Below are positions 25,885 to 35,084 of a DNA stretch of 64,000 nt, one piece after another (within the stretch, counting starts at the first letter, position 1; every line of letters starts with the position of its first letter). Location of the stretch: NCBI RefSeq assembly GCF_014201735.1, contig NZ_JACHFE010000002.1, forward strand, positions 310,001 to 374,000, written 5' to 3'. Below the pieces are notes generated by a model. It was not told the origin of the DNA, ran no database searches, and saw only the letters and a program-made list of their open reading frames with translations. The position numbers were made by a program, and so were the translations under genes. This stretch comes from Marinobacter oulmenensis (GTDB lineage Bacteria; Pseudomonadota; Gammaproteobacteria; Pseudomonadales; Oleiphilaceae).

Positions 25885-27369
25885 TCATTCGTCGTGATCG
25901 GGGGCGTTGCTGGTTCCATCGGCCCGCAGGAAAGTCAGTTCAAAGCGGACGTGTGCTTCCGGTGCACCGTCGCCTCCGACCTGAACATAGCCGCCCATCA
26001 GCTCCACCAGATGCTGCAACACAGAAAGGCTAAGAGCATTGGAGCGGACCGGCCCATCGGCGCCCGGTCCGATACTGGTTCCATCAATGCTGCAAGTCAG
26101 GTGGACCTGCTCGTCATCGACTGCAATCAGGTGAGCTCTGATCCGGATCACACCCTGATTGCTGAAGCTCAGGGCATTGTTGAGAAATCCCGCAAAAACC
26201 TGACGCAACCTTGCCGGATCCCCCTGTACCATTGCCGGTTGCGGCCAGTTGCCTGCAAACAGGATCTCCAGCGCCATTTCCTTGTGTTCGGCGGCCAGAC
26301 GGAAGGAGGCCGTACAGTTATCCAGAAGGCTACGCAGGTCAAAAGCCTGGGGCTTGATGCCGGAGGCAATCCCGTCGACGCCCGCATACTCAACAATATC
26401 GGAAATGACCGTAAGAAGGTCTTCTGTGGATTGCCGGGCGGTCCCCAGATAATCCCGCTGTCGCTTAGTCAGAGGTTCCCTTGAAACCAGCTCGAGGATG
26501 CCATAGACCCCCTGCAGGGGCGTGCGCAGCTCATCGCTGATTACGGTCAGAAACTCGGACTTGGCCTCACTGGCGTTTTCGGCCTTCTCCCGGGCTGTTT
26601 CGGATAGTCTGAGGGTGCGTTCCCGGTCTGATTCGGTCCGATGCAGATGCCCTGCCAGCTCATTCAGTTGCTCCTGGATCTCCCGGATCTCCCGGGCAGT
26701 GCTCTGATACGCAGGCTGTTCCCGGTAATCCCCCTGAATCAGCCTGGTAACCCGCGTACTCAGTTGCCTGACCGGGTTCAGGGTATTACCCAGAAAGTGT
26801 TGCACCAGTATAACGGCGAACACCAGCACCACACCGCCCACGATCAGAGAGGACCAGAGAATCTCCGCACGGCGGCTCGTTAGCACTCCTGAGTCGACAC
26901 CCACTTCCACCGTGCCGACCCGAAGTGCACTGTCACCTGCGGTCCACTGACTGTTGAAAAGCGCTCCGTCAGCGGGAAACTTCAGCGGTTCCTGCAGAAT
27001 TTCAGCTGAATAGATGTTGAAACCGCTCCGCCGTGACTGCCTTGGCGTTGAGTCCCGACTGATGGCTCCCACTTCGTCGCCGGTGACATCCGTGACCCGT
27101 ATCCAGGTGGCGTCGCTGCGATACAGGGACTTTTCCAGAATCTGCTCAAGGGCACCGGTATTACCGGAAACCACGGCGTATTCAAGTACCGGTGCCAGGC
27201 TGTCGGCGAGCAGTTGGCTGCTGCTCTCCAGATTATCCCGGGCATCCTGCAGCCGGGCAGAGGTAAAGAACACCATCAGTGTGATGAACATTACCACAGA
27301 GGGCAGGGCCCCAAGCATGAGGAGCCAGGTCGACAAACGCAGGTCCGTCTTTCGGGTGACGGGATTCAT
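25885..27369 (-). CDS. BarA-like membrane sensor, pseudo-histidine kinase
   Basis: 494-residue protein arranged like BarA sensors: membrane segment (about 13-37), periplasmic sensor domain (about 40-165), second membrane segment (about 168-190), HAMP, coiled coil, dimerisation domain and ATPase-like domain. The phospho-accepting His is replaced by Asp279 (context ISDELRTPLQG, codon GAT where CAT would give His). The ATP-lid motifs are also lost: DGTSIGPGADG stands where DTGIGI is expected and ALSLSV where GLGLSI is expected. It is probably not an active kinase and may signal by protein contact. Its start overlaps the upstream binding-protein gene by 4 bases, so the two are translated together. 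No response regulator is adjacent. Confidence 0.88.
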   Translation of the reverse strand: MNPVTRKTDLRLSTWLLMLGALPSVVMFITLMVFFTSARLQDARDNLESSSQLLADSLAPVLEYAVVSGNTGALEQILEKSLYRSDATWIRVTDVTGDEVGAISRDSTPRQSRRSGFNIYSAEILQEPLKFPADGALFNSQWTAGDSALRVGTVEVGVDSGVLTSRRAEILWSSLIVGGVVLVFAVILVQHFLGNTLNPVRQLSTRVTRLIQGDYREQPAYQSTAREIREIQEQLNELAGHLHRTESDRERTLRLSETAREKAENASEAKSEFLTVISDELRTPLQGVYGILELVSREPLTKRQRDYLGTARQSTEDLLTVISDIVEYAGVDGIASGIKPQAFDLRSLLDNCTASFRLAAEHKEMALEILFAGNWPQPAMVQGDPARLRQVFAGFLNNALSFSNQGVIRIRAHLIAVDDEQVHLTCSIDGTSIGPGADGPVRSNALSLSVLQHLVELMGGYVQVGGDGAPEAHVRFELTFLRADGTSNAPDHDE

Positions 27370-28343
27370 TCGGACATCTCCCCGGCATTTTCCTCCAGCA
27401 TCCGGTTGATGGTGCTGGCAATCTGTTCAGGGTCTGGAAGCGGAATATTCAGGGATCGGGCAACCTGCTCATTGACTTCCACCCGGTATTCGATGGGGTA
27501 GTCAGAGGGCGGGAAGTGCCCGGTTGCCAGAAACTGTTCAAGATGCCGGCTGGCCTGATCCGCCATCGTGTCCATCGGAGGATAGCTGGAGGCCAGGGCC
27601 CCGGCTTTGACATAGATCTGATTGGGTCCGATCAGAATTTTGTTGCGACGATAGGCGGTCAGAAGAATGTGTTTGATATTGCGGGGGTTATAGATTGCAT
27701 CATCCGGACCCGCCAGGAGAAAGTCGCCATAGCTCAGAGCCCGGTTCAATGCCGGAATAAGCTGATCATTGGTATCCGCAACGAAAATCCGTGCTTCCAG
27801 GCCGAAAGCTTCCAACTGGCCAAGCAGCGGCTGGTAAAGGTCGGAGGATTCTGTGCTGGCCAGCAGCGCGATCCGCGTGGCCTGGGGCAGAATGGCTTTA
27901 CCGGTTAACGCCTGACGGATCAGCGGGACTTCCTGATAGACAGCGCTGAGCTGACTACCCGGGCGCCCCGGGTAGTCTTCCACTGAGGACTTCTTTACCA
28001 GTAACGCCAGAACCGGTGGAGGGGGATCAAGGTTCTGCGCACGAGTGACTGCAGCGGGGCCTATCGCAATCACGGGCACATTGTGGGAAGAGGGGCTATG
28101 CCAGTCAGACAGGGGCCGAAGCACCAGCGTTTCCCGGACCCGTTCCTCAATCAGGCGAATCACATACTGATCCAGTGCATCGTTTCCGGAACCGGCGACA
28201 AACACCTCCCGGGTGTCGGCAGGCTGTCCGTAACCGGCCGCCGGGAACCCAATCAGAAACAGCAGGGCACAGAGTGCGGCCAGCGACAAGGCATAGCCGT
28301 GTGCAAAGCGCCGTTGGGCGGCAAAGTGTGGGATCGCTGTCAT
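27366..28343 (-). CDS. ABC-type periplasmic substrate-binding protein (COG2984 type)
   Basis: 325-residue exported protein: a basic N-terminus, a hydrophobic signal or anchor segment (about 15-38), then a two-lobe binding fold of the uncharacterised ABC_sub_bind family. Family-like stretches include VPLIRQALTGKAILPQATRIALL, LLAGPDDAIYNPRNIKHIL and KILIGPNQIYVKAGALAS. No permease or ATPase genes are near. It lies between a TonB receptor and a membrane sensor whose gene it overlaps by 4 bases, so it probably presents a ligand to the sensor. The ligand cannot be told from sequence. Confidence 0.75.
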   Translation of the reverse strand: MTAIPHFAAQRRFAHGYALSLAALCALLFLIGFPAAGYGQPADTREVFVAGSGNDALDQYVIRLIEERVRETLVLRPLSDWHSPSSHNVPVIAIGPAAVTRAQNLDPPPPVLALLVKKSSVEDYPGRPGSQLSAVYQEVPLIRQALTGKAILPQATRIALLASTESSDLYQPLLGQLEAFGLEARIFVADTNDQLIPALNRALSYGDFLLAGPDDAIYNPRNIKHILLTAYRRNKILIGPNQIYVKAGALASSYPPMDTMADQASRHLEQFLATGHFPPSDYPIEYRVEVNEQVARSLNIPLPDPEQIASTINRMLEENAGEMSE

Positions 28344-28390
28344 ACCTTCCTGGTCTTACGCTCCGTTTGAGGCAGTGGCTGGCCTGGATG

Positions 28391-30577
28391 TCAAAACCGC
28401 AGTGCCGCTTCCATAAAGAACTGGTTGTGGTGATCAATGTTGTCATCACGGCCCAGTTCCGGATTCCTGTTGAGATAGTGCTGCAGGGTGAACGCCAGTT
28501 CCGCGCTGTAACTGGGCCCGAAAAACTGCTTGCTGATGCGGGCGTCTATCCGTTCGAACTGCTCATCCAGCCTCATGAACTGGTCGGCCCAGTAAAAAGC
28601 CGAAGAAACCGTGACATCCCAGGGCAGTTGCCGGATCACCGCCAGGCTGCCGGAGTGGGTCACTGACATTCGCTCCAGCAAGTCCGCCCGTTCTCTTTGC
28701 GCCCCGGTGTCCACATTGCCGTTTTCATCAAGTATTGGCGCACCGGTATACCATGTGTCCTGATCAAGATAAGCATAGCTGGCCCGCAAGGTCGTTGCCG
28801 GGTACTCCAGCGCCGCTTCAAGCTCGAAACCCTGTTGATCAGCCGCCAGATTGTTATCCAGGGTCCAGTTCTGAAGCTGGATAACACCGCCGATCATGTC
28901 CCTCAATTCATCCCGGAAACCCCGGACCTCCAGATGAAGCAGCGCATCGGAGATCTGGAATTGGCCAAAGTAGCTGATCTCATAGGAGCGGATGTTTTCC
29001 TCGTCCAGATCTTCTCCCAGGGTGGTCTGGGAGAGGTCCGGGTTAATATCCGCCATGGTTACCCGGTATCCCTCCAGTGTTGAATGAACATCCGGAGTGA
29101 CGTTACGCAGTGTATAGCCGTAATCCGGGTCCTGTTCAAACGGGTCCGGTGTCCGGACGGCTTCGGAATAGACAAAGCGGACAGCCTGGCGGTCGTTAAT
29201 GATGAAATTGCTGGCAACCCGCGGGGAGAAATAGCTCTCACCGGTGGTGCTGGAGCGTTCCCAGTTGCCTCCGGCGTTGAACGTGAGCCAGTTAACCGGG
29301 CTGTATTCCAGATTGCCGAAATACCGTGACTGGTAGTTGTCGACCCGGCCATTGAAATAGGTTTCCGAGCGCAGGGTATCCTTCCTGAAACCGGCGCCAG
29401 ACACCAGTTTCAGGTCTTCGCTGAGCACCAGCGTGTCCTGAACTTCAAGTTCCAGGCGAGTGTCTTCATAGTCACCATTGAGATCCGTGTAGATCGCAGG
29501 TTGATCGTCCAGTGGGTCGGCGCTGATAAAACACCCGGCGCCCGGATCGAAAAGCGCGTCACCTGCTTTCAGGCAGTTGGCAGCCGAATTGCCCGCCGCA
29601 ATCCGGTACTGCTGCTCGCGCCTGAAGTTCTCAACCGCGACCTGAACGTGAAAGAAGTGGTCTGGTGACAAATGGTAGTTCAGTCGGCTTTGGAGATAGT
29701 AGTCCCGCAGTTCGAGGTCTGGATGCTCAACAGGCCACAATTCACCATTTTTATCCCCGTCCTGACGGTTGGTGCCGTCCACCAGTCCGGCACGGAGCTC
29801 CAGGTTGGCCTCGGTACCGAGGTCGGTTCTTGAGTCCCAGGTAAAGAAGTTCAGGTTATGGCCATCACGGAACTCCGTCCCGTCCCGCTTGGTGTCGAAA
29901 CCATCAAACCGGCGGTTTTCCATGGTCACGCGCCAGTCCAGCGTGTCTCCGGAATTGCCCACGGCGCCAAAGGTACGCTGATAGCCCCGGGATCCCCGGC
30001 TGACATAGACTTCACCACCGTCGGTATCGGCGGGATCCCGGGTAATGATGTTGATGGTTCCGAGAAACGCATTGATGCCATAAGCGGCGGAATTGGGGCC
30101 GCGGGCGACTTCAATCCGCTCAATCATCTCCAGAGGGACCGGCATGCTCTCCCAGTCCATGTCCGAAAGCGTGGCACGGTGTGCGGTACGGCCGTCCACC
30201 AGAACCTGCATGCGCCGCTGTTCGTAATGACTGGTGCCGTGATAGGTCACCACCGGCTGGTGGCTGCCGACGAAATTGACGGTCATGCCCGGTACCAGTC
30301 GGAAAACCTCGTACAGGTTCTTGATGCCCAGATCCCGGATCATGCTGCCATCAATCACCGTGGTGCTGCCGGGCACGCGGGTTTTCGGCTGTCTCAGGCG
30401 GGTGGTGGTCAGAACCTCCGGCACCGGTTCATCGAAACCGACGATACTGGCGTCAAATTCGGGAGCATCGATTTCGGCCGTTGCAGGGCTGGAAGTGACG
30501 GATGCTAGAGCCCCGGCAATCAGAACAGGCAGCAGTCGGGAAGCCGGTTGGTCTTTAGGGCGAGGCTGTGTTGTCAT
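28391..30577 (-). CDS. TonB-dependent outer-membrane receptor
   Basis: 728-residue receptor with a signal peptide (cleavage near SPATA-EID, about 35), a plug domain (about 60-180, with TTVIDGSMIRDLGIKNLYEV and MIERIEVARGPNSAAYG) and a 22-strand barrel ending in Phe (AALRF). The substrate is unknown. It is the first gene of a leftward unit TonB receptor - binding protein - pseudo-kinase, so uptake and sensing of one ligand by all three is plausible. A 47-bp gap separates it from the binding-protein gene. Confidence 0.9.
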   Translation of the reverse strand: MTTQPRPKDQPASRLLPVLIAGALASVTSSPATAEIDAPEFDASIVGFDEPVPEVLTTTRLRQPKTRVPGSTTVIDGSMIRDLGIKNLYEVFRLVPGMTVNFVGSHQPVVTYHGTSHYEQRRMQVLVDGRTAHRATLSDMDWESMPVPLEMIERIEVARGPNSAAYGINAFLGTINIITRDPADTDGGEVYVSRGSRGYQRTFGAVGNSGDTLDWRVTMENRRFDGFDTKRDGTEFRDGHNLNFFTWDSRTDLGTEANLELRAGLVDGTNRQDGDKNGELWPVEHPDLELRDYYLQSRLNYHLSPDHFFHVQVAVENFRREQQYRIAAGNSAANCLKAGDALFDPGAGCFISADPLDDQPAIYTDLNGDYEDTRLELEVQDTLVLSEDLKLVSGAGFRKDTLRSETYFNGRVDNYQSRYFGNLEYSPVNWLTFNAGGNWERSSTTGESYFSPRVASNFIINDRQAVRFVYSEAVRTPDPFEQDPDYGYTLRNVTPDVHSTLEGYRVTMADINPDLSQTTLGEDLDEENIRSYEISYFGQFQISDALLHLEVRGFRDELRDMIGGVIQLQNWTLDNNLAADQQGFELEAALEYPATTLRASYAYLDQDTWYTGAPILDENGNVDTGAQRERADLLERMSVTHSGSLAVIRQLPWDVTVSSAFYWADQFMRLDEQFERIDARISKQFFGPSYSAELAFTLQHYLNRNPELGRDDNIDHHNQFFMEAALRF

Positions 30578-30603
30578 GGATGTAATTCGTATTGATCGTG
30601 TCT

Positions 30604-30628
30604 GTCGTTTTATACTTTAACGGCAGTG
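30604..30628. promoter_or_regulatory. Inverted repeat in the receptor / J-like divergent promoter
   Basis: CTGTCGTT (30604-30611) and AACGGCAG (30621-30628) form an 8-bp inverted repeat with one G-T mismatch around a 9-nt AT-rich centre. It lies in the 140-bp divergent region about 30 bp from the receptor start, where a regulator could act. There is no T-tract, so a terminator is unlikely. Confidence 0.35.
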
Positions 30629-30717
30629 CGTTGCTGACTTTACCGGTCATCCTAAGTGACACGGAGTTATTTGTCTCCACAAACGATACATATTTACTGA
30701 GCTGGAGTTGCCGTTTT

Positions 30718-31371
30718 ATGACCTGCTGGGACATTCTGGGCATTGAACCCACCAATGACCGGGATCGGATTCGTCAGGCCTATGAAGGCCAGATGAAGTT
30801 TGCCTCTGAAGAAGAGGCAAGGGATCTTGAACGGGCGTACCGGGAAGCCACTGGAGAAGTCCCGGCGACGTCGGTGCAGGAAACGCAGGCCTCCGGACCC
30901 GAATCCCAAGGGCAGGCCGTCCGCCAGGAGGAGCTGGACGCTCAGGACGCCCAGGTGGTCCGCGAAGTGGTGATACAGGTGAAGGCCCTGTTGAATGACA
31001 GCCAGCGCCAGAAGGATGTCGGCATCTGGAAGGCCATTCTCTGTGAACCGCCGGCTGACCATATGCCAATCCGCCGGGAAATTGCCCGGCAGTTGGAACC
31101 CCAGTTGCGCCCCATGGCAGAGAACGGCGGTTTCCCGCAACCGGTGGCTCATTTCCTGGGCGACTGGTTTGAGTGGCTCAGTGTCCGGGATGCCAACCCG
31201 GAGCCGGATCCGAGAAACCTGCCTGAACAGGACATGGCCGACGAGTACCACTCATCAGATGCAGAGCAGGACCAGCCGCCCCAGATGGTGAACTTCTGGC
31301 CGGCCGTCATTGGCTGGATCGTCGGTCTAGTTATCCTGGCCAGTTTTTTTGGCGGCATGGGCGGTGGCTGA
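30718..31371 (+). CDS. J-domain-like protein lacking HPD, C-terminal membrane segment
   Basis: 217-residue protein whose first 45 residues look like a shortened J domain (CWDILGIEPTNDRDRIRQAY, then EEARDLERAYREATG). The HPD tripeptide and most of helix II, needed to stimulate DnaK, are missing. A charged middle region (about 55-190) is followed by a C-terminal hydrophobic anchor (about 193-212) ending in GGMGGG. ATG at 30718 is chosen because it starts the J-like region and has GGAG 11 bases upstream; an earlier start would add 42 unrelated residues. The last 45 bases overlap the convergent transporter gene. Function unknown. Confidence 0.65.
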   Translation: MTCWDILGIEPTNDRDRIRQAYEGQMKFASEEEARDLERAYREATGEVPATSVQETQASGPESQGQAVRQEELDAQDAQVVREVVIQVKALLNDSQRQKDVGIWKAILCEPPADHMPIRREIARQLEPQLRPMAENGGFPQPVAHFLGDWFEWLSVRDANPEPDPRNLPEQDMADEYHSSDAEQDQPPQMVNFWPAVIGWIVGLVILASFFGGMGGG

Positions 31372-32346
31372 CGCCTCCTCTATACGCACCTTGTATCTCC
31401 GGGCCAGCATGGCCCCGACGATGACCTGAATCTGGTTGTAGCACATGATCGGTAACACGATCATGCCAAAGCCCGGATGCCCGGAGAAAAGCACCTTCGC
31501 CATTGGAAGCCCGGACGCCAGACTCTTTTTGGAACCGCAGAACACCACAGCCGCTTCGTCTTCCAGGCTGAACCCCAGTTTTCTGACCATTAGCCGGGCT
31601 GCAATCATGAACAGGGCCAGCAAGCCGAAGCAGAGCACGATGGCCAGCGCAATGGCCTGGACCGGGAGGTTCTGCCACAGTCCGCTGACCACCGAGTGGG
31701 AGAAGGCAGAATAGACGATGATCCAGATAACGCTCTGGTCATAACGCGCCATGAACGCCTCATTACGTGCCAGAAGCCCACCCAGCCACGGCCGCAGGGC
31801 GTGCCCGGCCGCAAAAGGAAGCAGCAACTGCAACACGATGTCCTTCAGGGCCTGGGCCACCTGAAAATCCCCCGAGCCCGAGGTGGAAACCAGAGCCAGC
31901 AGCAGAAAGGGCGTCAGCATCATGCCAAAAACGTTGGACGCGGCCGCACTGCAGATAGCCGCAGGCACGTTGCCCCGGGCCATGGCGGTATAGGCGATGG
32001 ATGACGAAACCGCCGACGGCAGCACCCCCAGATACAGAAACCCCAGTCCCAGGTCCTTGGGCATCCAGTCGGGGGCCAGCCCGCTCAGCGCGTTAATGGG
32101 CAGGACTGCCAGAGGGAAAAAGACAAACGTCAACAGCGTGATCAGAATGTGCAGCCGCCAGTGTGTGGCGCCGTCAATGATCTGCTGCCGGGACAGCGCT
32201 GCCCCATGGAAGAAAAACAGCAGAGCGACGGCAACCGTGCCTGCAACACCAAGCCATTGTGCCGCCTGACCTGTGACCGGCAGGAACGAGGCCAGCACAA
32301 TGGCCCCGAGCAGCAGCAGGGTAAAGGTGTCAATCCGGAACTTCAT
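31327..32346 (-). CDS. Bile acid:sodium symporter-family transporter (SBF-like)
   Basis: 339-residue membrane protein with about nine to ten hydrophobic segments, of the SBF-like/YfeH type within the bile acid:sodium symporter superfamily. Typical features are LLFFFHGAALSRQQ in the second helix, LPSAVSSSIAYTAMARGN and the KKSLASGLPMA motif. Substrates are likely organic anions but unknown here. Its start overlaps the GntR gene stop (ATGA), so regulator and transporter form an operon. The 3' end overlaps the convergent J-like gene by 45 bases. Confidence 0.85.
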   Translation of the reverse strand: MKFRIDTFTLLLLGAIVLASFLPVTGQAAQWLGVAGTVAVALLFFFHGAALSRQQIIDGATHWRLHILITLLTFVFFPLAVLPINALSGLAPDWMPKDLGLGFLYLGVLPSAVSSSIAYTAMARGNVPAAICSAAASNVFGMMLTPFLLLALVSTSGSGDFQVAQALKDIVLQLLLPFAAGHALRPWLGGLLARNEAFMARYDQSVIWIIVYSAFSHSVVSGLWQNLPVQAIALAIVLCFGLLALFMIAARLMVRKLGFSLEDEAAVVFCGSKKSLASGLPMAKVLFSGHPGFGMIVLPIMCYNQIQVIVGAMLARRYKVRIEEASATAHAAKKTGQDN

Positions 32347-33023
32347 AGCGCCTCAGTCCCTTTGAGGGATGCCAGACTGGGGGAGAGCAGGGCGCGGGAA
32401 AGGGTCTGAGCCTTGTCGGCATCACGGCGGCGGATGGCTGCCAGAAGCAGTTCATGGTCTTCCTGGCTGGGTTCGGGCAGATCTGTTTCCCTTTCGGTGC
32501 TTTCTATGGTCTCGCTGACCCCATGTGCGAAGTAGTCGTACAACTCGATAAGGGCGCTGTTATGAGAGGCCCGGACCAGCGCATGGTGGAAGGTTTCGTC
32601 ATGCCGGATACGGTCGTTGATGTCACTGCCGGCGGCCGAACGGGCATCCAGCGCCGACGTCATGGCTTTCAGGTCCTGATCGGTTCGGCGCGTCGCGGCC
32701 AGCCTGGCCGCTTCCGTCTCGAGCATGATGCGCACTTCAATCTGTTCCGCCAGACGGCTGCGGGCGATGCGCCGGAGGGTTTCGCCGGCATCCCGGCTGG
32801 CCCGGACATAGGTGCCATCGCCCTGGCGGGTTTCCAGCATGCCCACATGGACCAGCACACGTACCGCCTCACGGATGGTATTGCGGCTGATTCCAAGGGC
32901 TTCCGAGAGTTCTGCCTCAACCGGCAGGCGAGTGCCAATCGGCCATTCACCGCTTTCTATGGTTTGCCGGAGGCTTTCAATAGCGGTCTCTACCAGAGAT
33001 CCCCTGCGAATGGGTGTCAGCAT
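32343..33023 (-). CDS. FadR-subfamily GntR transcriptional regulator
   Basis: 226-residue regulator: winged helix (about 8-75; LPVEAELSEALGISRNTIREAVRVL is split across the recognition region) and a C-terminal all-helical FCD ligand domain (about 95-215, with metal-binding-type His and Asp residues in RHDETFHHALVRAS). FCD regulators usually respond to a carboxylic acid. It precedes and overlaps the SBF-like transporter gene, suggesting control of that transporter by its own substrate. The sequence before it (33024-33060) is AT-rich and holds the promoter. Confidence 0.88.
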   Translation of the reverse strand: MLTPIRRGSLVETAIESLRQTIESGEWPIGTRLPVEAELSEALGISRNTIREAVRVLVHVGMLETRQGDGTYVRASRDAGETLRRIARSRLAEQIEVRIMLETEAARLAATRRTDQDLKAMTSALDARSAAGSDINDRIRHDETFHHALVRASHNSALIELYDYFAHGVSETIESTERETDLPEPSQEDHELLLAAIRRRDADKAQTLSRALLSPSLASLKGTEAL

Positions 33024-33077
33024 AACCTATGATCCTTTGTTACGATTAACCAATCATCCTATGAATATGGCCAGAAA

Positions 33078-33114
33078 GCAACCAGGCCCCGGAGGGCGTC
33101 GCTCTACTGGTTGC
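33078..33114 (-). terminator. Hairpin at the end of cysA
   Basis: GCAACCAG (33078-33085) and CTGGTTGC (33107-33114) form a perfect 8-bp inverted repeat overlapping the cysA stop codon, with a further GC-rich stem inside the loop. On the minus strand only TTTC follows, so it may be a weak terminator or an mRNA 3'-end stabiliser for the sulfate operon. Confidence 0.45.
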
Positions 33115-34225
33115 TGGCTGAAATGCCTGAGGGATATTGCCAGTTCACGCTACGGGGATGGTTGGCGCCGGCCAGGAACAGGTGGCCAACGTCGGGAATG
33201 GCGTACCAGCGCTCACCCCGGGCGGGGTTCTGCCGGGCGAATTCACTGTGGCTCATGCCCACCTCCCAGATCTCGTTGCTCTGCCAGCCTTCCGGCGTCA
33301 GCTCAATACGAACTTCTGACCCGATCAGGCTGATCGACTCGATGCGCAACGGCAGTTTTGCGTGGGAAGCCGGTGAACGATCCAGCTGAACCTCGTGGGG
33401 ACGCAGATAAAGCTGGGCTTCGCCTTCCGCCTGAATGCCGGGCAGGGAGACCCAGGCATCGGCCTGGGACAGTTTCTGACCACGCACAGCCCCGGACAGG
33501 GTGTTTACCTGGCCCAGGAAGTCGAACACGAAGCGGCTTTCCGGTCGGGCATACAGGCTGGCAGGCTCGTTGACCTGTTCAACCTGGCCCTGACTCATGA
33601 CCACCACCTGATCCGAGAGTTCAAGGGCCTCTTCCTGATCATGGGTAACGAACACGCTGGTGAAATGGAATTCGTCATGCAGAGCCCGCAGCCAGCGGCG
33701 CAGATCCTTGCGAACCTTGGCGTCCAGGGCGCCGAAAGGCTCATCCAGCAGGAGAATCCGGGGCCGGGTGGCCAGGGCGCGAGCCAGAGCCACACGCTGT
33801 TTCTGGCCGCCGGAGAGCTGGGTCGGGTAACGTTTGGCCACATCCGGCAACTGGATCATGTCGAGCAGTTCGTCCACGCGGCGCTGGATTTCGGTTTTTG
33901 ACGGGCGCTGTTTCCGCGGCAGGGATTCCAGGCCGAATGCGATGTTCTCGGCGACAGTCAGGTGCTTGAACAGGGCGTAATGCTGGAACACGAACCCGAT
34001 ATTGCGATCACGCACGTGCAACTGGCTGACGTCCTCGTCACCAAACAGGATACGGCCGCCGTCTGAGGATTCGAGACCGGCGATGATCCTCAGCAGGGTT
34101 GTTTTGCCAGAGCCGGAAGGCCCGAGCAATGCCGTCAGTTTGCCCTCCGGAATATCCAGGCTGACCTCATCGAGGGCCTGGAATCCGTCAAAATTCTTGC
34201 TGATCTGGTCGATGGTGATGCTCAT
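33104..34225 (-). CDS. cysA: Sulfate/thiosulfate import ATPase CysA
   Basis: 373-residue ABC ATPase: Walker A GPSGSGKT (35-42), Q-loop VFQHYALF, signature LSGGQKQR, Walker [14 protein letters not shown], switch His in VTHDQ, and a C-terminal TOBE regulatory domain (about 240-360). ATG at 34225 has an ideal AGGAGGT site and starts the ATPase fold; an upstream in-frame ATG would add 24 residues overlapping cysW. Hydrolyses ATP for uptake of sulfate through CysT/CysW. It is the last gene of sbp-cysT-cysW-cysA. Confidence 0.95.
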   Translation of the reverse strand: MSITIDQISKNFDGFQALDEVSLDIPEGKLTALLGPSGSGKTTLLRIIAGLESSDGGRILFGDEDVSQLHVRDRNIGFVFQHYALFKHLTVAENIAFGLESLPRKQRPSKTEIQRRVDELLDMIQLPDVAKRYPTQLSGGQKQRVALARALATRPRILLLDEPFGALDAKVRKDLRRWLRALHDEFHFTSVFVTHDQEEALELSDQVVVMSQGQVEQVNEPASLYARPESRFVFDFLGQVNTLSGAVRGQKLSQADAWVSLPGIQAEGEAQLYLRPHEVQLDRSPASHAKLPLRIESISLIGSEVRIELTPEGWQSNEIWEVGMSHSEFARQNPARGERWYAIPDVGHLFLAGANHPRSVNWQYPSGISASNQ

Positions 34226-34226
34226 G

Positions 34227-35084
34227 TCAGACACCTCCTTTTTCGGGCGCCGGATGTTCGGGTCTTGACTGGCGCCACTCCACGAAGGCTTTGGCAACCA
34301 GAGTCAGAATGGCGATTGCGGCCAGCAGTGAGGCGCTGGCAAAGGCGCCAACAATGTTGTAATCCTGATAAAGCAGTTCAACATGCAGCGGTAAGGTATT
34401 GGTTTGTCCGCGAATATTTCCTGAAACCACAGATACCGCGCCAAACTCACCCACCGCTCTGGCGTTGGTCAGGACCACGCCGTAAATCAGGGCCCACTTG
34501 ATGTTGGGCAGGGTAATCCGGCGGAAGATGCGCCAGCCGGATGCGCCCAGAACCACGCCTGCTTCTTCCTCTTCGGTACCCTGCTGCTGCATCAGGGGGA
34601 TCAGCTCCCGGGCGACAAACGGACAGGTCACGAAGACCGTGACCATGACAATGCCGGGCCAGGAGAACATCAGTTGTATATCGTATTCCGTCAGCCAACT
34701 GCCGACCCAGCCATTGCGGCCATAAAGCAGCAGGTACAGCAGGCCCGCGACCACGGGTGATACGGCAAACGGAATATCGATCAGGGTGATCAGCAGCTTG
34801 CGCCCGGGGAAGCGGAATCGGGTTACCAACCAGGCCAGGGAGGTGCCAAACACCAGATTCAGGGGTACCGTCAGGGCCGCCACAAACAGCGTCAGGCCAA
34901 TGGCGTGGAGCGTGTATTCATTCCCGATGTTCTCGGCAAAGGTCGCCCATCCCGAGCTGAGCGCCTGGGCGAAGATCACCACAAGCGGAATGACCAGCAT
35001 GAGCATGGTCAGGATCAGTGCGCTGGCGATCAGAGTCCGGCGGATCCACGGTGTGTCGCCCACGCGGTGCTGTTGCGAAGCCAT
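34227..35084 (-). CDS. cysW: Sulfate ABC permease CysW
   Basis: 285-residue inner-membrane permease with six predicted membrane segments and the coupling EAA-like loop ([25 protein letters not shown]) that contacts CysA. The [22 protein letters not shown] block is typical of CysW. It pairs with CysT as the channel. The start overlaps the cysT stop by one base, and the cysA start is a single base after its stop, so the subunits are tightly co-expressed. Confidence 0.95.
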   Translation of the reverse strand: MASQQHRVGDTPWIRRTLIASALILTMLMLVIPLVVIFAQALSSGWATFAENIGNEYTLHAIGLTLFVAALTVPLNLVFGTSLAWLVTRFRFPGRKLLITLIDIPFAVSPVVAGLLYLLLYGRNGWVGSWLTEYDIQLMFSWPGIVMVTVFVTCPFVARELIPLMQQQGTEEEEAGVVLGASGWRIFRRITLPNIKWALIYGVVLTNARAVGEFGAVSVVSGNIRGQTNTLPLHVELLYQDYNIVGAFASASLLAAIAILTLVAKAFVEWRQSRPEHPAPEKGGV

